From Takashimella koratensis (taxonomy: Eukaryota; Basidiomycota; Tremellomycetes; Trichosporonales; Tetragoniomycetaceae), in contig BCKT01000021.1 in assembly GCA_003116875.1 (NCBI GenBank), forward strand, positions 67,121-131,120: DNA of 64,000 nt. The letters are read 5' to 3'. The notes below the pieces were generated by a model. The model ran no database searches, had not been told where the DNA came from, and saw nothing but the letters and a program-made list of their open reading frames with translations. A program made the position numbers and the translations under genes. Positions 1 through 15,200 of the stretch are shown piece by piece (within the stretch, counting starts at the first letter, position 1; every line of letters begins with the position of its first letter).

Positions 1-182
1 GGTATAGTCAATTACACGAAGACAGGTCCACTCTGATCGTCCCGAGGACTCGTTCTCGTCGCTTGCTAAATCGACGCTTCCCGACGCTCAACACAACGCA
101 CAACTGGATCTACGTCTCCCACCGGTTCCCCACCCTCTGCTCTTCTCTCTTCATATCTTTAAATCCACTCAAATCTCCCACC

Positions 183-2870
183 ATGGAAGCTTATCGGCAA
201 TACAAACAATTCATCCCTCCTCCTGAACTTTCAACCTCTCCACCGATCACCGAGAAACCTGACGATATCATCTGGGTTTCATTCTCTCCTGCGCCTACCC
301 CACCTACCGTTGCTTCCCCCTCCGACCTTCCTGTCCCCTCTACACCTTTACCCGCCTCGTTCTCTGACGCGCACTTGAACCCGCAAAACTGGTCGACGGG
401 ATATAAAGCATGGGTGATTGCTCTTCTCGCTTGGCTTACGCTAAGTCTGACTTTTGCGTCTTCGGCATCCGCAGCGACAGAGCAGGCCGTTATGGATGAG
501 TTTGGGTGCGGTCAGGTCCCGGCGACATTGACTACGGGGGCGTTCTTGATAGGTATGGGGATGGGAGCGATGCCTGCGGGTCCATTATCGGAGCGTGAGT
601 GTCAAGCCGATGATCGCTAGTCCAGTGCTAGCGAATTCTTTCTGTCCAACACGATTATAGAATCAAAACACTGACATCCTTCTCCATCACTTTCCAACCA
701 TTAATCACTGCCTACTCATGACCGCAGTATTCGGCCGCCTCCCAGTTTACGCAGTGATGTTAGTCCTCGCAACTCTTTTCGAGCTCGCCTCTGCTCTCGC
801 ACCCAACATTGCGGCGCTCTGTATCCTTCGATTCCTCGCGGGTTTCATGTCTGCCGCTCCACTATCCAACGCTGGCGGGTCATTGAATGATATTGGTAAC
901 CCAGTGGTCAGGACGATCACGTTACCGTTGTTTGCGACTACGGGATTCGTCGGGCCTGTGATTGGTGAGTTGGGAATGAGAGGAGCCCGCAGGGTGTGCC
1001 CGAAAATGAGGCTGTAGATGAAGCAGACGGTGTGGTGACGAGGCGAGTGAGCGAGGCGGATAAATGGCCGTAGTTAGACTTGTCAATGTGTTGTTTCAAA
1101 TGAACGCTTACTGACTCGTCTCCCCATAGGTCCTATTGGTACGTTTTTCTCATATCGCTCATCAGTTCTTCCAAGCCTGCGCCATATCCCCACCCTGGCC
1201 TCTTTCTTCCTCTTTCCCTTTCTCTTCCCTTTTCCTCCCTCTTCATCCCCTATTACCACCTCGCTAACGCCCGACTTTTCGTTTTTTTTTCACTCAGTCG
1301 GCGGCTTCATTGTTCAATCCAAACTCGGTTGGCGTTGGGTCTACTATATCATGGCGATCTGGAACGCTCTCTGTTTCCTTAGCACTACTTTTCTCATGCC
1401 TGAGACCAACGCTGCCGCTCTCCTTCGATTCAAAGCGGCCAGGTACCGTCAACTCACCGGTGACAAACGATACCGAGCTCCCATTGAAGAAAAAAGTTTA
1501 GTGGAAGCTACGAAAATCGCTTTGATGAGACCGTTCATGATGTTGGCTGTTGAACCGGTCGTTCAATTTTTCGTCACATACCTATCAAGTGAGTGGCAGA
1601 TATATTTGTGAAAAACGATCATTGCCCTCCGACATCTCAGCGCTGAACAAACTGTTGCCTTTGTCTATGAAGACTTGGGGTTGAACGTGTGGCTAACTCC
1701 AACTTTTAGTCGTCTACGTCTGCCTATACGGTTTCTTCGAGGCTTACCCACTGGTCATGGCGACTCACGGCCTAACCAACGCTCAAACTGGACTCACCTA
1801 CATTCCTATCCTCGTTGGCTTCTTCATCCTCCTCGCCGGTATGGGTCTGCACTACCGCCGATACGTCGGGCTAGCCAAGGACGCTAGGGAAGGGAAAGAG
1901 AGGTGGGGTGTGAAAGAAGGGAAAGTAGAGCCCGAGGAAAGGTTGTTACCGCGTGAGTTAAACGAGATGACCAGGACTGTCAAGTCATGGCGAGGTGCCG
2001 AACTTAACCAGAAGACATTTGTACCTCTGTCCAAAGACTTTGAATTGAGACTGTCGCTAACCTACACTGCAGTTATGATCAACGCGATCCTCCTCCCTGC
2101 TAGCATGTTCTGGTTCGCATGGACCTCCCCTCCCCGATTCTCCATCTGGACACTGATGATGAGGTACGTTCAAAACCCCTTCCATTACCGATCCCTGTCC
2201 CTGCCCCTGTCCCTTTCACTATCACTACCACTGTTGTTATATCATTACCACCGACACTGCCGGTTTTACTACTACTCTATCACTCTGCCTCAGTCCCCAT
2301 TAGTTGCGCGCTGACTGGACTAGCGGAATCCCATTTGGACTCGCACTACTCACCGTCTTCCAAGCGTCTTATCAGTACATGATCGACGCTTATGGTCAAT
2401 TCGCGGCATCAGCAGTAAGTCTTTCTCTTTCCCTCCCTTTTTTTACCCTTCTCTCCTTGTTTCCTTGTTTCCTTGTTTCCCTCTTTCCCTCTTTCCCTCT
2501 TTCCATGCACCCCTTTACCCCTTCACCCCTCTAGCTCCACTGCCGGTTCTCTGTGCTAACGCTCACAGCTCGCGGGGGCCACACTCGTGCGGTACGTCGT
2601 CTCGGGCGTCGTCATTCTTGGTGTTCCAGCAATGTACGAAAACCTGGGATACGAATGGGCAACGTCTTTATTAGCTTTCCTAGGATTGGCCATGGTTCCT
2701 GTACCTTATGTCTTTTACATCTATGGTGAGTTTAAATTCGATACCTCTGGGCTGGTTGGGTTTGTTTGTGTGTCTATGTTTTTCTTTTTATTTTTATTTT
2801 TTGGTTAAACATTGAAACCGTTTCTAGGTCGTCAAGTCCGCGCGAGATGTCGTTTCACCGTTAGGGATTA
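183..2870 (+). CDS. MFS transporter, DHA1 (drug/polyamine:H+ antiporter) type
   Basis: This is an integral plasma-membrane exporter of the major facilitator superfamily. The start is the ATG in a CACCATGG context at 183, followed by a Pro-rich cytosolic N-terminus and the family motif LNPQNW just before the first membrane segment. The downstream exons read as typical DHA1 transmembrane helices, for example FGRLPVYAVML, the motif-C-like stretch GPVIGPIVGGF, then KLGWRW. The coding sequence is split by introns at 595-727, 965-1129 and 1139-1297, with more after that, and ends with TAG at about 2868-2870. One exon is only 9 nt (1130-1138). Two later introns are filled with pyrimidine repeats. 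The substrate cannot be told from sequence; polyamine/drug exporters of the Tpo/Flr1 group are the nearest description. Exon boundaries are read by eye. Confidence 0.87.
1130..1138 (+). other. 9-nt micro-exon in the MFS gene
   Basis: The exon GTCCTATTG lies between a CATAG acceptor and a GTACGT donor. It is needed to join the flanking exons into VIG-PI-VGGF, the conserved glycine-rich motif of the fifth helix. Skipping it removes three residues and keeps the frame. Confidence 0.75.
2454..2504 (+). repeat. 8-nt pyrimidine tandem repeat inside an MFS intron
   Basis: About three copies of CCTTGTTT are followed by about three copies of CCCTCTTT. The repeat lies within an intron near the 3' end of the first MFS gene and forms an extended polypyrimidine tract. 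Confidence 0.7.
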
Positions 2871-3701
2871 GACCGCACCTAGTGCTCCGTCACCGCAAAC
2901 TTCGGACTCTATACCACTCAAACTCAGTCTTTGCGTGGTATCAAAACTCGACCGAGAACTAGAATTACACGGTATCGACACATGATCTCGATTCCTACCA
3001 TATCCCTCAACCTCATCCGACCTCGGACATCTAGATTCTCCTCATTTGGACAACCTTACAAGTTGCAAAGATCTCTTAATTCCTTTGATCTTCTCATACA
3101 CATAGACCAGACTTAGATTTTAGGCCCAATGGGCAGATGTACAACATCTCAAGATCTCAAGATTGCAAGATTCAAGAGAAGCCACTCTGACCCAATCTCA
3201 AGGGTGACTCATGGTACACTTGCTTGCCCTTTAGAACCAAGGCTGAAACGAACAACGGATTAATCGTCGCGTTTGTTAGTTTGTAGATCTCTCGAACTGA
3301 CAGAGACCTTGGACTTTGGAGACTTTGCTCTGTTCCTGCCTCTCCATTCTCGACTACAGACATTCTCAGGGCATTCAAAGATCTTTTTGCAATCTACTAC
3401 AAAGACTGGGCGAGTGCCGACTCGTACTCATACCCCGCCGTAACCCCACCCAAGCTCCGACTCAGGACGAACCTTCGCAGAACCGAAAGAACAAGAACCA
3501 ATTTCACGATCATAAATACTACGTCGACCTCAAGCCGTGATCACGTTACTACACTCGTCGGACCATATACCGCCGGGTGAGATGTCACTTCCCGTCGTCA
3601 TCTCACTGCCCGTCCATGTCACTCCTCATGGTCACTCCTTTGGCTCCTCTGGCCACACCACCTTTATCTCACCCCTACTCGCATAGCCCCATAGGTCACC
3701 C
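2871..3701. other. Convergent intergenic stretch between MFS and MAP kinase genes
   Basis: About 830 nt lie between the two stop codons. The only structure I see is short imperfect repetition (AAGATCTCAAGAT, CAAGATTGCAAGATT around 3148-3175) and repeated TCACTCCT/TCACCCCTACTC motifs around 3600-3710. No reading frame here resembles a protein. It probably holds two 3' untranslated regions. Confidence 0.5.
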
Positions 3702-6509
<2,808 letters not shown>

Positions 6510-7300
6510 TGTGGGTGGGTGAGTAGGGGGTAGGGGTAGGGGTAGAGTCGGTAGTCGGTAGTCGGTAGTCAGGAGCGAGTAAGTCGAGCGTCGCGGTTGA
6601 TGGGGTGGTGGGAGGTGGATGGTGGATGATGGTGCAGAGGGAAGAGAGAGGAGAAGGAGGGAACAATGAGGGGAATGATAATGGCCAGGATAGGGATCAC
6701 AACAAAAGACTGTATGTGAGAGCGTGTGTGTGTGTGTGTGTGTGTGTGTGCAACGACGATCCGACCACGCTGCGACGAACTGTACGGGTGCTAGCCGGCG
6801 GAATGCAATGCATACAATACCACGCAGCACCGTAGCTTTGCTTACGTAATACCCCCCTGTTTTGCGCCACTGCACGACCCTCCTTACCCCTCCCCCCCTC
6901 CCCGGTCGTTTCAGAAGCCCGCATGTATTGTCTCCCAATTCCCAATGGGTGATTAATAACATCGACCTCAAAAGCATACCAGCGTATGGCTGAAACACTC
7001 TACCCTTTTCTCCAATCGACCCTTGCCTCTCGACCTCTTCCTCACTGTGCATGCACACCAAGTTCAACATAACATCACAATAGAGGAATCTCTGGATCAC
7101 GCTGAAACCCCCGGGCCAGGATCATTGTCCAGTCGTCGAGGAATATCGCATTTACTACGGGACGATGAATTATTACGACATGACATCCTCGGCTCAAATC
7201 CCGCACACCAACTGCGCCAAGCCTTTCACCCTCACCCTCGCAGTCATCTCTCCCTTCTATCGCAAGCTTCAACCTCAAGCCTCCTTGAACCCCACCGCGC
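6510..7300. promoter_or_regulatory. MAP kinase 5' region with simple repeats
   Basis: About 790 nt separate the MAP kinase start from the stop of the upstream membrane-protein gene on the same strand. It contains GTAGGG and GTAGTCG tandem runs at 6520-6575 in the probable 5' leader and a (TG)n tract at 6722-6751. Both may affect transcription or leader structure. No other gene is visible. Confidence 0.5.
6722..6751. repeat. (TG)n microsatellite upstream of the MAP kinase
   Basis: About 14 uninterrupted TG dinucleotides lie roughly 215 nt upstream of the MAP kinase ATG. On the gene's own strand it reads CACACA. Alternating purine-pyrimidine tracts vary in length between strains. Confidence 0.9.
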
Positions 7301-8838
7301 CTAACCCCTCCCAGCCTCCGCCCTCGCCTCGGCCTCGGCGACCCGCTCCTCCTCCTCGGCGCGCTCCACCTCCTCCTCAAGTCTAATCCGGCCCTCACGC
7401 TCGCGCGTCCGCTTCCACGCGACGCCGGCAAGCAGTGCGACAGGGTGGAGCACAAGGCAGACGATGAGCGTGATCAGTAGCGGGGTGGGCTTGGGCAGCG
7501 CCGTGGTCGGTAGTGTCGGGGTAGTGCGTGGGGACGCAAGCAGCAATGCAAAGAGGATGTACTCGGATGCGATGGTCATGAGGCTAAGATTGGGGTCAGC
7601 AACGGATATCGATGAGAAGCGATAGCGAAAACGCGGAACACTGGGGATAAGACATGGACGACCGTCGAGGTTGACTGTAGCGATTAGAGCGGCATGTACT
7701 CACTATTGCCGACTAATCCCCTCCCAGATGGCAGCAACGACATTCACACCCAGAACCCCGCCGACCGCAGGCCAGGTCCACCTTGCCCACCTCGATTCGT
7801 CCTTGATCACCCATCGGAGCGCGACGAACCCGTTGTGCAGCCAATCGAGGTTGAACAGGATCACGAGGAAGAGCACCATCGGTGCGTGGACGAAGAAGGC
7901 GTCGAGCGGGCGGCGGAGAGATGGAGGGTAAGGAAGGAGCGTGAGGTGGATCGAGAGCCTGGAGGAGGGATTAGTACAGATTATGGGTGGGATTCGGTTA
8001 GGAAGTAGCAAGTCACGTACAGGTTGAGAACGTTGATCAGGATGAACACCTCGGCCGCGATGAACAGCTGCAATGTCTGTGGAGGGTCAGTATTTGGCTG
8101 GTCGACGGAGACTAGCTGTTGATGGAATGGTAAGATGGTGCACCCACCCAACAGACGGCCCAGGCCGCTTGGATCCAGTTGGCGAGAGCAAACCTCAGTC
8201 CGACACCGCGTACCAGCATGGACTAGGAGGTGGGTTAGTTTGAGATGATTTCTATTCTCTCGGCTACGACTTGTGACCATGACTGTGACAGTCGACTCAC
8301 CTTGGTCGCGTCGCTCCGAGCGAGCAAGAGGGTCAGGCAGAATCCGACTGCGGAGAAATCAGCAACCGATCGTCCATTGTTTACATGACCAGGGAAGGTA
8401 ATCACCCTGGAGAGAGTAGAGGACCACCCAATAGATCCCCACCATGAGTGGGTTGGGACTCATAAGTGTCGGGTAGAGCGCGTTGATCCCGGCTGAAACG
8501 ATGTCAGCTAGGTCATAGCTCGTTGAAGAGGGAGCGGACTCACGGATGCCTGGCTTGATAGCGAGAGCGCAGACGAGGTTGGCCCCGAGGGATATGAGCA
8601 CTACGAGTGTCCTGCGTTAGCGGTCATGGTATTTATGTGGAATTGGAAAAGAGGAAGGCGACCGAGTTACAACTCTTGTCTCGACCCTCTCGACCAGACC
8701 TCTTTCGGGGCTGGTGTGTTTCTCCACGCCCTACTCACCCGAGATGGGGACGGCGATCTGCAGCCTAACGAGCCGCATGCTCTCTCTGAACTGCTCGGGC
8801 GTGATGACATCTGACGGAAGAGGGTCGTAGCTAGACAT
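7301..8838 (-). CDS. Multi-pass membrane protein of unknown function
   Basis: I do not recognise a named family. The ATG at 8838 starts MSSYDPLPSDVITPEQF, a short soluble segment. Exons then supply several hydrophobic helices: LVVLISLGANLVCALAIKPG, LMVGIYWVVLYSLQ, GFCLTLLLA, FALANWIQAAWAVCW, LFIAAEVFILINVLNLY, a loop DAFFVHAPMVLFLVILFNL, and AVGGVLGVNVVAAIW. The last exon carries two more helices and then an acidic/basic tail rich in Glu, Arg and Ala (EEEVERAEEEERVAEAEAR) likely to be helical and cytosolic. The pattern of a HAP motif before a membrane helix suggests a conserved fungal family. There are seven or so short introns. It is tandem with the MAP kinase gene downstream and divergent from the metacaspase. 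Confidence 0.75.
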
Positions 8839-9426
8839 GGCGACGGTGTTGGAGTCGTTGTGAGGGAGAGTATGAGGGATGTGCAAGATGTCAAGTGAGA
8901 TTCAGATGGCCGCGGAGGGAGCGTAGCCTGGGGAGGAGGGTTGTAATCATTCGTAATCGAGGGTAACAGACAGCCCCCATGACGGATTAGGAATGACGTA
9001 GGATCAAGTCAAGCGGATTAGAGAAACGGGGGTCAATATTTACAACACTCGGTCGGAAGACCGTTGTCCGCCAATCACATCCACGGGCTTGGCACGTGGC
9101 CAGTGGCGAGTGGCACGGGCGATTGATTAGAGATGCAGCGATGTAACGAGGTAAGGATGCAGAGATGGAAATGAGAATTTTATCGAGGACGGACTGATTG
9201 CGAGTGAACAATGAGCGAGAACGCCGAGGATCGTGGCAAAGGACGTTTTAATGCCTTGCTGAGAATGGGCTCTCTGGTCGTGTCCACTGCGTGTCCTCCA
9301 CGTCGACGAAAGGGCGCCGTCAATGGCCTCGAGTGATCCGAGCCATCATTCAACTTGTCTCTCAATCCCTACGTTTCTTCTCATCGACCCATTCCTAGGT
9401 CTTCACCATCCACATCAAGCGCCAAC
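8839..9426. promoter_or_regulatory. Divergent promoter between the membrane-protein and metacaspase genes
   Basis: The 588-nt stretch between the two ATGs holds a small inverted repeat CGGTC-GGAA-GACCG near 9050-9063. It also has a CACGTG core in TTGGCACGTGGCC near 9090-9102. The last 100 nt are CT-rich, as in fungal transcription start regions. No gene is seen. Confidence 0.45.
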
Positions 9427-11940
9427 ATGGGAGAGTATTACGGGTACCAAGGCGACCAACGTCAAGCGGGGTACCAGTACGACCAAGATCAGCCATACCA
9501 ACAAACCAACGAATACGCCGAGAGAGAATACGTTGATCAAAGCAGCAACGCAGGGTACGACGACTTTCTACCTCCAGTCATCTGTTCCGCAGCCTTGTCT
9601 TTGCTCATCCACTCATACATCCTTGACCACCTCGCTGACCTCGGCAGGTACGAATACGATCCTCCCACCGGTGCGCCCGAGCCAGAGAACTACCAACCGA
9701 CGTGAGCCCCATCATGTCCACACCCAACTTCCCACGCATCCTGGTTGATGTTCTGTCTAGAACAAGGAGCGTGAGAGTCGGAGACAGAGCTGACCAGTCC
9801 AGTGGAGCGGGTTACGTACCCCCTGGAAATCAAGGCTACGCCGCGCCATACGGTCCCCCGCCGGGCCAGTACACTCGCGAGGCGCAGTACCCTGCTCAGC
9901 AACAACGTGCCCAGGGGCCGTACTTTGAGTACTCACGATGTAAGTACTACCCACTACACTCCCAAACGCGCAACTAAATGTCGTAGGTACCGGTCGTAAG
10001 AAGGCTCTTCTGGTACGTCCCATCCTCCACCCGTCTGGGATCAAGAAGATCAAGCAACACCTTGCCTTGCTCGGCACTCTACCTTGAGACGAGGACCCTG
10101 ATCTGCGCAGATTGGGATCAACTATATCGGAAGCGAGAACGAGCTCGAAGGGTGTATTAACGACGCTCACAATGTTGAGCGTTTCATCTGTGGTGAGTCT
10201 CAGCTAAATCAAAGCATGGTGAACGTAATGAGTTCTGTCATGAATCCCGGATGGACATTGATACATGCTTCCCCACTTGTTCACTCGTTCCTTACGACTC
10301 TTCTTGCTTGTAACATCTGTCCACCCTGATCCTCGTGATACTCCTCTCACCCATCGCGCGTGCACAGAGCGGTTCGGGTACGACCCCTCGGACATTGTGA
10401 TCCTCACCGACGACGCACAAGACGATCGTCAGTACCCTTCTCGCGCCAACATCTTACGTGCTATGGCATGGCTAGTGGACGGAGCGGAGAGGGACGATTC
10501 GTTGTTTTTCCACTAGTGAGTGAGGAGCGACACGGCGTCAGTCGTGGAGTGCATTGTTGAACACATGATATGAGCTGGCGGTATTGGCTTTCGCTGAACG
10601 GCCAGCTCGGGACATGGGACACAGGTACCTGACCAAGACGGAGACGAAGAAGACGGTTTCGACGAGGGTGAGTGCAGCCTTCTATCCTCGGCTCCCTATA
10701 TGGTCTCGCTTCGTTCCTCTAAACGTGAACATCCTCGTTGCGTCTTTACTTTCTATGTCTTCATTTCTCTCCTCTTGCTAACTAGAGTGAAACAAAGCTA
10801 TCTGCCCAGTGAACTTTGATTCCGCCGGCGTGATCATCGACGATGATCGTGAGTACTCGTATCGCCAACCCGGACTGACCCTCGCAGTGTACGTGCGAAA
10901 TTTTCTTCACTCCTTATTTTTCAAAGCATCCCTCCTAGAAACAAAACGCAAATGCTTAGCGTAATTGCGCATTGATTTTAGCCACGACATGCTCGTCAAA
11001 CCTCTTCCCCCCGGTTGTCGCCTGACTGCGATCTTCGACTCCTGCCATTCCGGGACTGTCCTTGACCTTCCATACGGGGTAAGTCGCCAACCTCACTTCC
11101 TTCTCTAATCAATCTCGATTCTTATCTATATTCACGTCATTACACATCTCTTCACGTCCCTTCACATTACTTTACCTCGCTTCGCGACCCAGTACTCGGC
11201 AGAAGGGACGATCAAGTCCCCCGAATTACTCTCTCTCGCCGTTCCCGACCTCAAAGCTGCCGCTTCCTCTTTCATACAAAGGAACAACCGCGGCGTCCTG
11301 ACTGATTTGTTTGGGGCCGCGCGAGCCGCTTGGGGAGGATACGAAGCGGGCGAAATGACGAGAAAGGTGAAGACGGCTCCTGGGGATGTGGTTGAATGGG
11401 CCGGATGTAAAGATAGCCAGACTGTAAGTGGTGCCCCAGGGTTCGCTTGGGGACTGAGACTGGGAAACATGGAAGTCAAGCTGGAAAGAGAATCCGTTAA
11501 TACTGTGCAGAGCGCGGATACCGAAGAAGCAGGCCGAGCAACGGGCGCGATGAGCTATGTAAGTAACATCAGAACATTGTCTATATCCCTCTTGACACTT
11601 TTGCTTGCTCACTGCCGCTCACTCTCACTGGCTCCATATACTCTGTCACCGCGTTTCCGCTTTCTTTTCTCGTCTCGCTACACTCGCCTCGGCATTCAGG
11701 CATTCATCGCTGCACTCACCAAGTACCCTTCTCAGAGCTATCAACAGCTCCTGGTCACGATCCGTTCCGAGATGAGGGCGAGGTACGCCCAGAAACCCCA
11801 ATTGTCAGCTTGTCATCGTGAGTTGCTCCTTGTACAGACATGACTCGGTTTCACGCGATTGTTGACCTGGCTGTCCCTAACCCTGTCTGCTCCCGCCTCC
11901 GTCCTCAGCCATCGACGTTGAATTGGGATTTATCGCCTGA
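9427..11940 (+). CDS. MCA1: Metacaspase, type I
   Basis: This is a Ca2+-dependent Arg/Lys-specific cysteine protease linked to fungal stress response and protein quality control. The ATG at 9427 opens a Gly/Tyr/Gln-rich prodomain ([15 protein letters not shown], repeated Tyr-Asp-Gln), typical of type I. The catalytic domain begins [19 protein letters not shown] and gives [10 protein letters not shown], the catalytic His in HYSGHGTQ and the catalytic Cys in DSCHSGT. The C-terminus [17 protein letters not shown] matches the family end, with the stop at 11938-11940. At least nine introns interrupt it. The exon at 9987-10012 is 26 nt, and the most economical splice model at 10849-10981 needs a 1-nt exon (10888). 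The gene is convergent with the LRR gene. Confidence 0.92.
10849..10981 (+). other. Two introns flanking a single-nucleotide exon (T at 10888)
   Basis: Intron A (10849-10887, 39 nt) has GTGAGT, a CTGAC branch site and a CGCAG end. Intron B (10889-10981, 93 nt) runs from GTACGT to TTTTAG. Removing both joins C(10848), T(10888) and C(10982) into a Leu codon, giving [12 protein letters not shown] as expected for metacaspases. Removing the whole block shifts the frame. Retaining intron A instead adds 13 residues in frame. Confidence 0.65.
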
Positions 11941-12275
11941 TTTACACCTTAAAACCTCGGTCATTCGCTCACTCACTCTCAACTTGTTCGTACAGGTATC
12001 CCATATCCCGTATCCCTTTGTAACTCTTTGCAAATATGCAGGTATTCTTCATCTCAAAAGATCATGTATGTACAAGTGTTAGGTATGGGTATATGAATAC
12101 TAATTTACATTTGTGATTCTTGCTCGCTATTGTATGCCTGTGGGATTCTGCAATATCAAGAACCTCCTTTTTACCCGTTTATGAGCCTGACTTGGATGGT
12201 CTGACTGGTCAAGACAAGACTGAGGCCTCGGAACTCGCTTTTACTCTTCTTCACTCGACGTGGCGCAGGGGATTT
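11941..12275. other. Convergent 3' region between metacaspase and LRR genes
   Basis: The 335 nt between the two stop codons are AT-richer than their neighbours. They include TATGGGTATATGAATAC near 12082, a plausible 3'-end processing region. No gene is seen. Confidence 0.4.
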
Positions 12276-15200
12276 ACTCCACCACGACTTCCTCCCCCTC
12301 GATCGTCTCGTCCTCCAACGCCGGCTCGACTTTCCGAGCAGGGCTTCGGGGCACCTCGGTCTCCATGATCTACGACGTATCAGCTTTCATCCTTGATTCC
12401 AACAAACGTTCGCTCTGCGCCACTATCGAAACTCACCTCCTGTTTCAATTGTTCACCCGAAACATCCTCTCTCTCTTCTACCTCATCCTCATCCGCGACT
12501 CCCAACCTTGTCCCCTTTCTAAACACTTCGGCTTCTTCCTCTACCCAAGCTCTACTTACTCTCCCTGTCGGGCTTGTCATCCCTATAGCTTCTGCAAGTT
12601 CTTCCGCCAACCTCGCCTCTGCATCTGCTTCTGCCTTTGCCTCTGCCTCTGCCTCGGCACCGTTCACCTTATCCGTCTGCGTTTGCGTCTCTCCGCTCTT
12701 CCCCTTCCCACTTGAAACATCCTCGTTCAAACCTATCGCAGAAGCCTGTAACCCCTTCCTCCTCCCACTTTCACCTCCACTCCCACCTGCAATCTCCGCC
12801 TCACTCATTATTCCCATTAGAGGAACAGGTGACCTCGGTCCCGACCTGCCATGTAACGTTCTCGCATCAATCTCCTCGGCGTCGCTCTCTGCGTCCGAAT
12901 CGCCGATACTGAAATTAGGTGACGAGATCTCAATCGAGGGGATACGCATATGACGACGTGCCGAGAATGCTCGAGTTGGTTGAGTCGGACCCTGGGACTG
13001 AGCTTGCTGTTGTTGAAGCTGGTCTTGATGTCGTTGTAGCTGCGATTGCTGCGGACGTCCTGAGGCTGCTTTACCTCCCGTCGACGTTCCCAGAGCTGAG
13101 AGGGAGAGATGCCCAGCGTGGCCGTGCGCATGCGTAACTTGCGCCTGATAAGTAGGCGCAGTCACAATCTGCGAAGGCAGCAACAACCTTGGCGGCGGTC
13201 TGAACCCTCTTGCCTGCTCAATCGTCGTCGACAGGGCGTCGTTGAGCCCTAGCAGCTGTTCAAGGTCTGTACTCTCCGTTGCGGACTGGATCTGCTCGAC
13301 CACTCGCTCACGCAGAGCCCGGGCGCGCTCAAGAAGCGGCGCAAAGTCTTCTTTCGGCAGTTGTTCAGGCTCCCAGACGACTGAAGCTCGACCAGTCGCA
13401 GAAGTACGTTTCCCGACACCACCTCCTCCTCGAGCTGTCTTGCCGGCCTCGAACCACTTTTGGAGATCGCACACCACGTCTTCGGACGCCAACACGACTC
13501 GCTCGGGTTTCAAGTGGTACACGTATTGCCTAGCGACTCCCTGCACACTGGACGCCATTTCCTCACGCTCTCGCTGGGCCCTCGCTTCGTCGGCCTCCTT
13601 CACGTGCCGGACTAGCGCACTCTTTTTGATCGGCGCCCAAATCGCGTTTGCCCCTGCTGCTCGACTTGCCGCAGTTCCTGTTGCTCCAGCTGCAGCTCCA
13701 CCCGCCGCCCCACTATCAGCAGCGTCCCCCGCGAGGGCCGCGGCAGCCGACTCGGTGTTTCGGATACACGACTGGAGGATCGACTGCGACAGTTCTGCGA
13801 GATCCCCGTCGTTCGGCGGGATCGAGATATCAAGACACCTAATCAAATGGTTCGACTTGAGACCGACAGATACCGCGAGTATTCCGGCTTTGTCGATCAT
13901 GGTGTTACCCGTCAGGTCGAGGTGAAGCAGCGAATGGTTTTCAGGGATGAACTCGGCGAGAGCGATAGCACCCTCAGTGGTGAGGTTGGTATCGGATAGG
14001 AAAAGGCGCTTGAGGCTGGTGTTCACGGTGAAGCTGGTGCGTAGCGCGGCGATCTAGAGGTGAGAGGAGTATAGGAGAGGCAAGGAGCAGAGTCAGTATA
14101 GTCGGAGAGCAACAGTCCCAGTTGTTCTTAGGGATCAATACTCACACCTTCCAGGCTCGGGCCTGAGCATGGGTTGGACCCAAGATCGAGCGTCTCCAGA
14201 GTCGAGTTGTATTTCTGCATGATCAGCCTTACCTTTCCACCTACACTCACCAGAGCCTCTGCCAACACCGCCAGCCCCGCGGGCTCAATCTTGTTATCCG
14301 AGAGGTTCAAGACCTTTAGCGTCCTGTTTCTCTTAAGCACCTGAGCGATGTATCCAACCCCTTGCTTGATCTCGTTCCCCTTGAGGTCGAGAGTGAGCAA
14401 GCGGCCGATCCTCTCCACTCCGTCGAGGGCACGGACGCTACGTTGTAGGGCGATACTGGCTCCTCCGAGCTCGGAGGTGACGCGACCCTCTGCGAGAGTG
14501 GAGGACAGCGTAGGACCGACACCGACACCGGCGCCGCTGCCGCCCGATACAGGTGGAGCAGGGTGCGAGCCGTCTTGGATTGCCGAGTGACCGCCGGCCG
14601 GCATGACAAGTGGGTTCTTCGGTGCTGGCGGAGGTCGGTAACCGTCTGGTAAAACCCTAGAGGTGACGCCTGCCGACGAGACGACGAGCGGGATGGGAGG
14701 GAGCGAAGGGTCGTCCGAGGCATTGCTGGGGAGAGAGGAGTCGGACAGGTTGGACAAAGCGTTAGGACCTCGCCGAGCGCGGGATACGTAGGTTGTGTAA
14801 GTAGGTGAAGCAGGGCGAGGTGCGTCGGAGAGGGTGAGAGTAGGGGAGAGCGACGTCGTCATTGACATTGACGAGTCGGGATAATCGCGCATCATGAGCG
14901 CAAGAGAGACAGCACCGAGCGCGCTGATTTTGTTACGTCGGAGGGAGACGTGTTTAACATCGGACGAGCGGACACCGTGTGCTAGGAGTTAGTAGAGTAA
15001 GAAAGGATGTGCTTACCCAGTGCTTCGAGGGAGGTAGGGCGGAGGCCGCATCCGTCCATACGAAGGGTCTGGACAGCTGCAGGGATGTTATCATCTGCGT
15101 CGCGGAGAAGTGGGGCGGGAGGGACGAATGACCCGTATGCTGCGGCGTGGGATGCGTCTTCGGTCCCCGTGCCGTTGGGCAAGGGAAGGGGCTTGTCGAG

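Noticed and set aside
10849..10981. One 133-nt intron instead of two around position 10888
   Set aside because: Joining 10848 directly to 10982 shifts the frame and destroys the sequence before the catalytic Cys.
12393..13925. Open frames of 186 and 227 codons opposite the LRR gene
   Set aside because: They are antisense to low-complexity Ala/Glu-rich coding sequence and mirror its codon bias.
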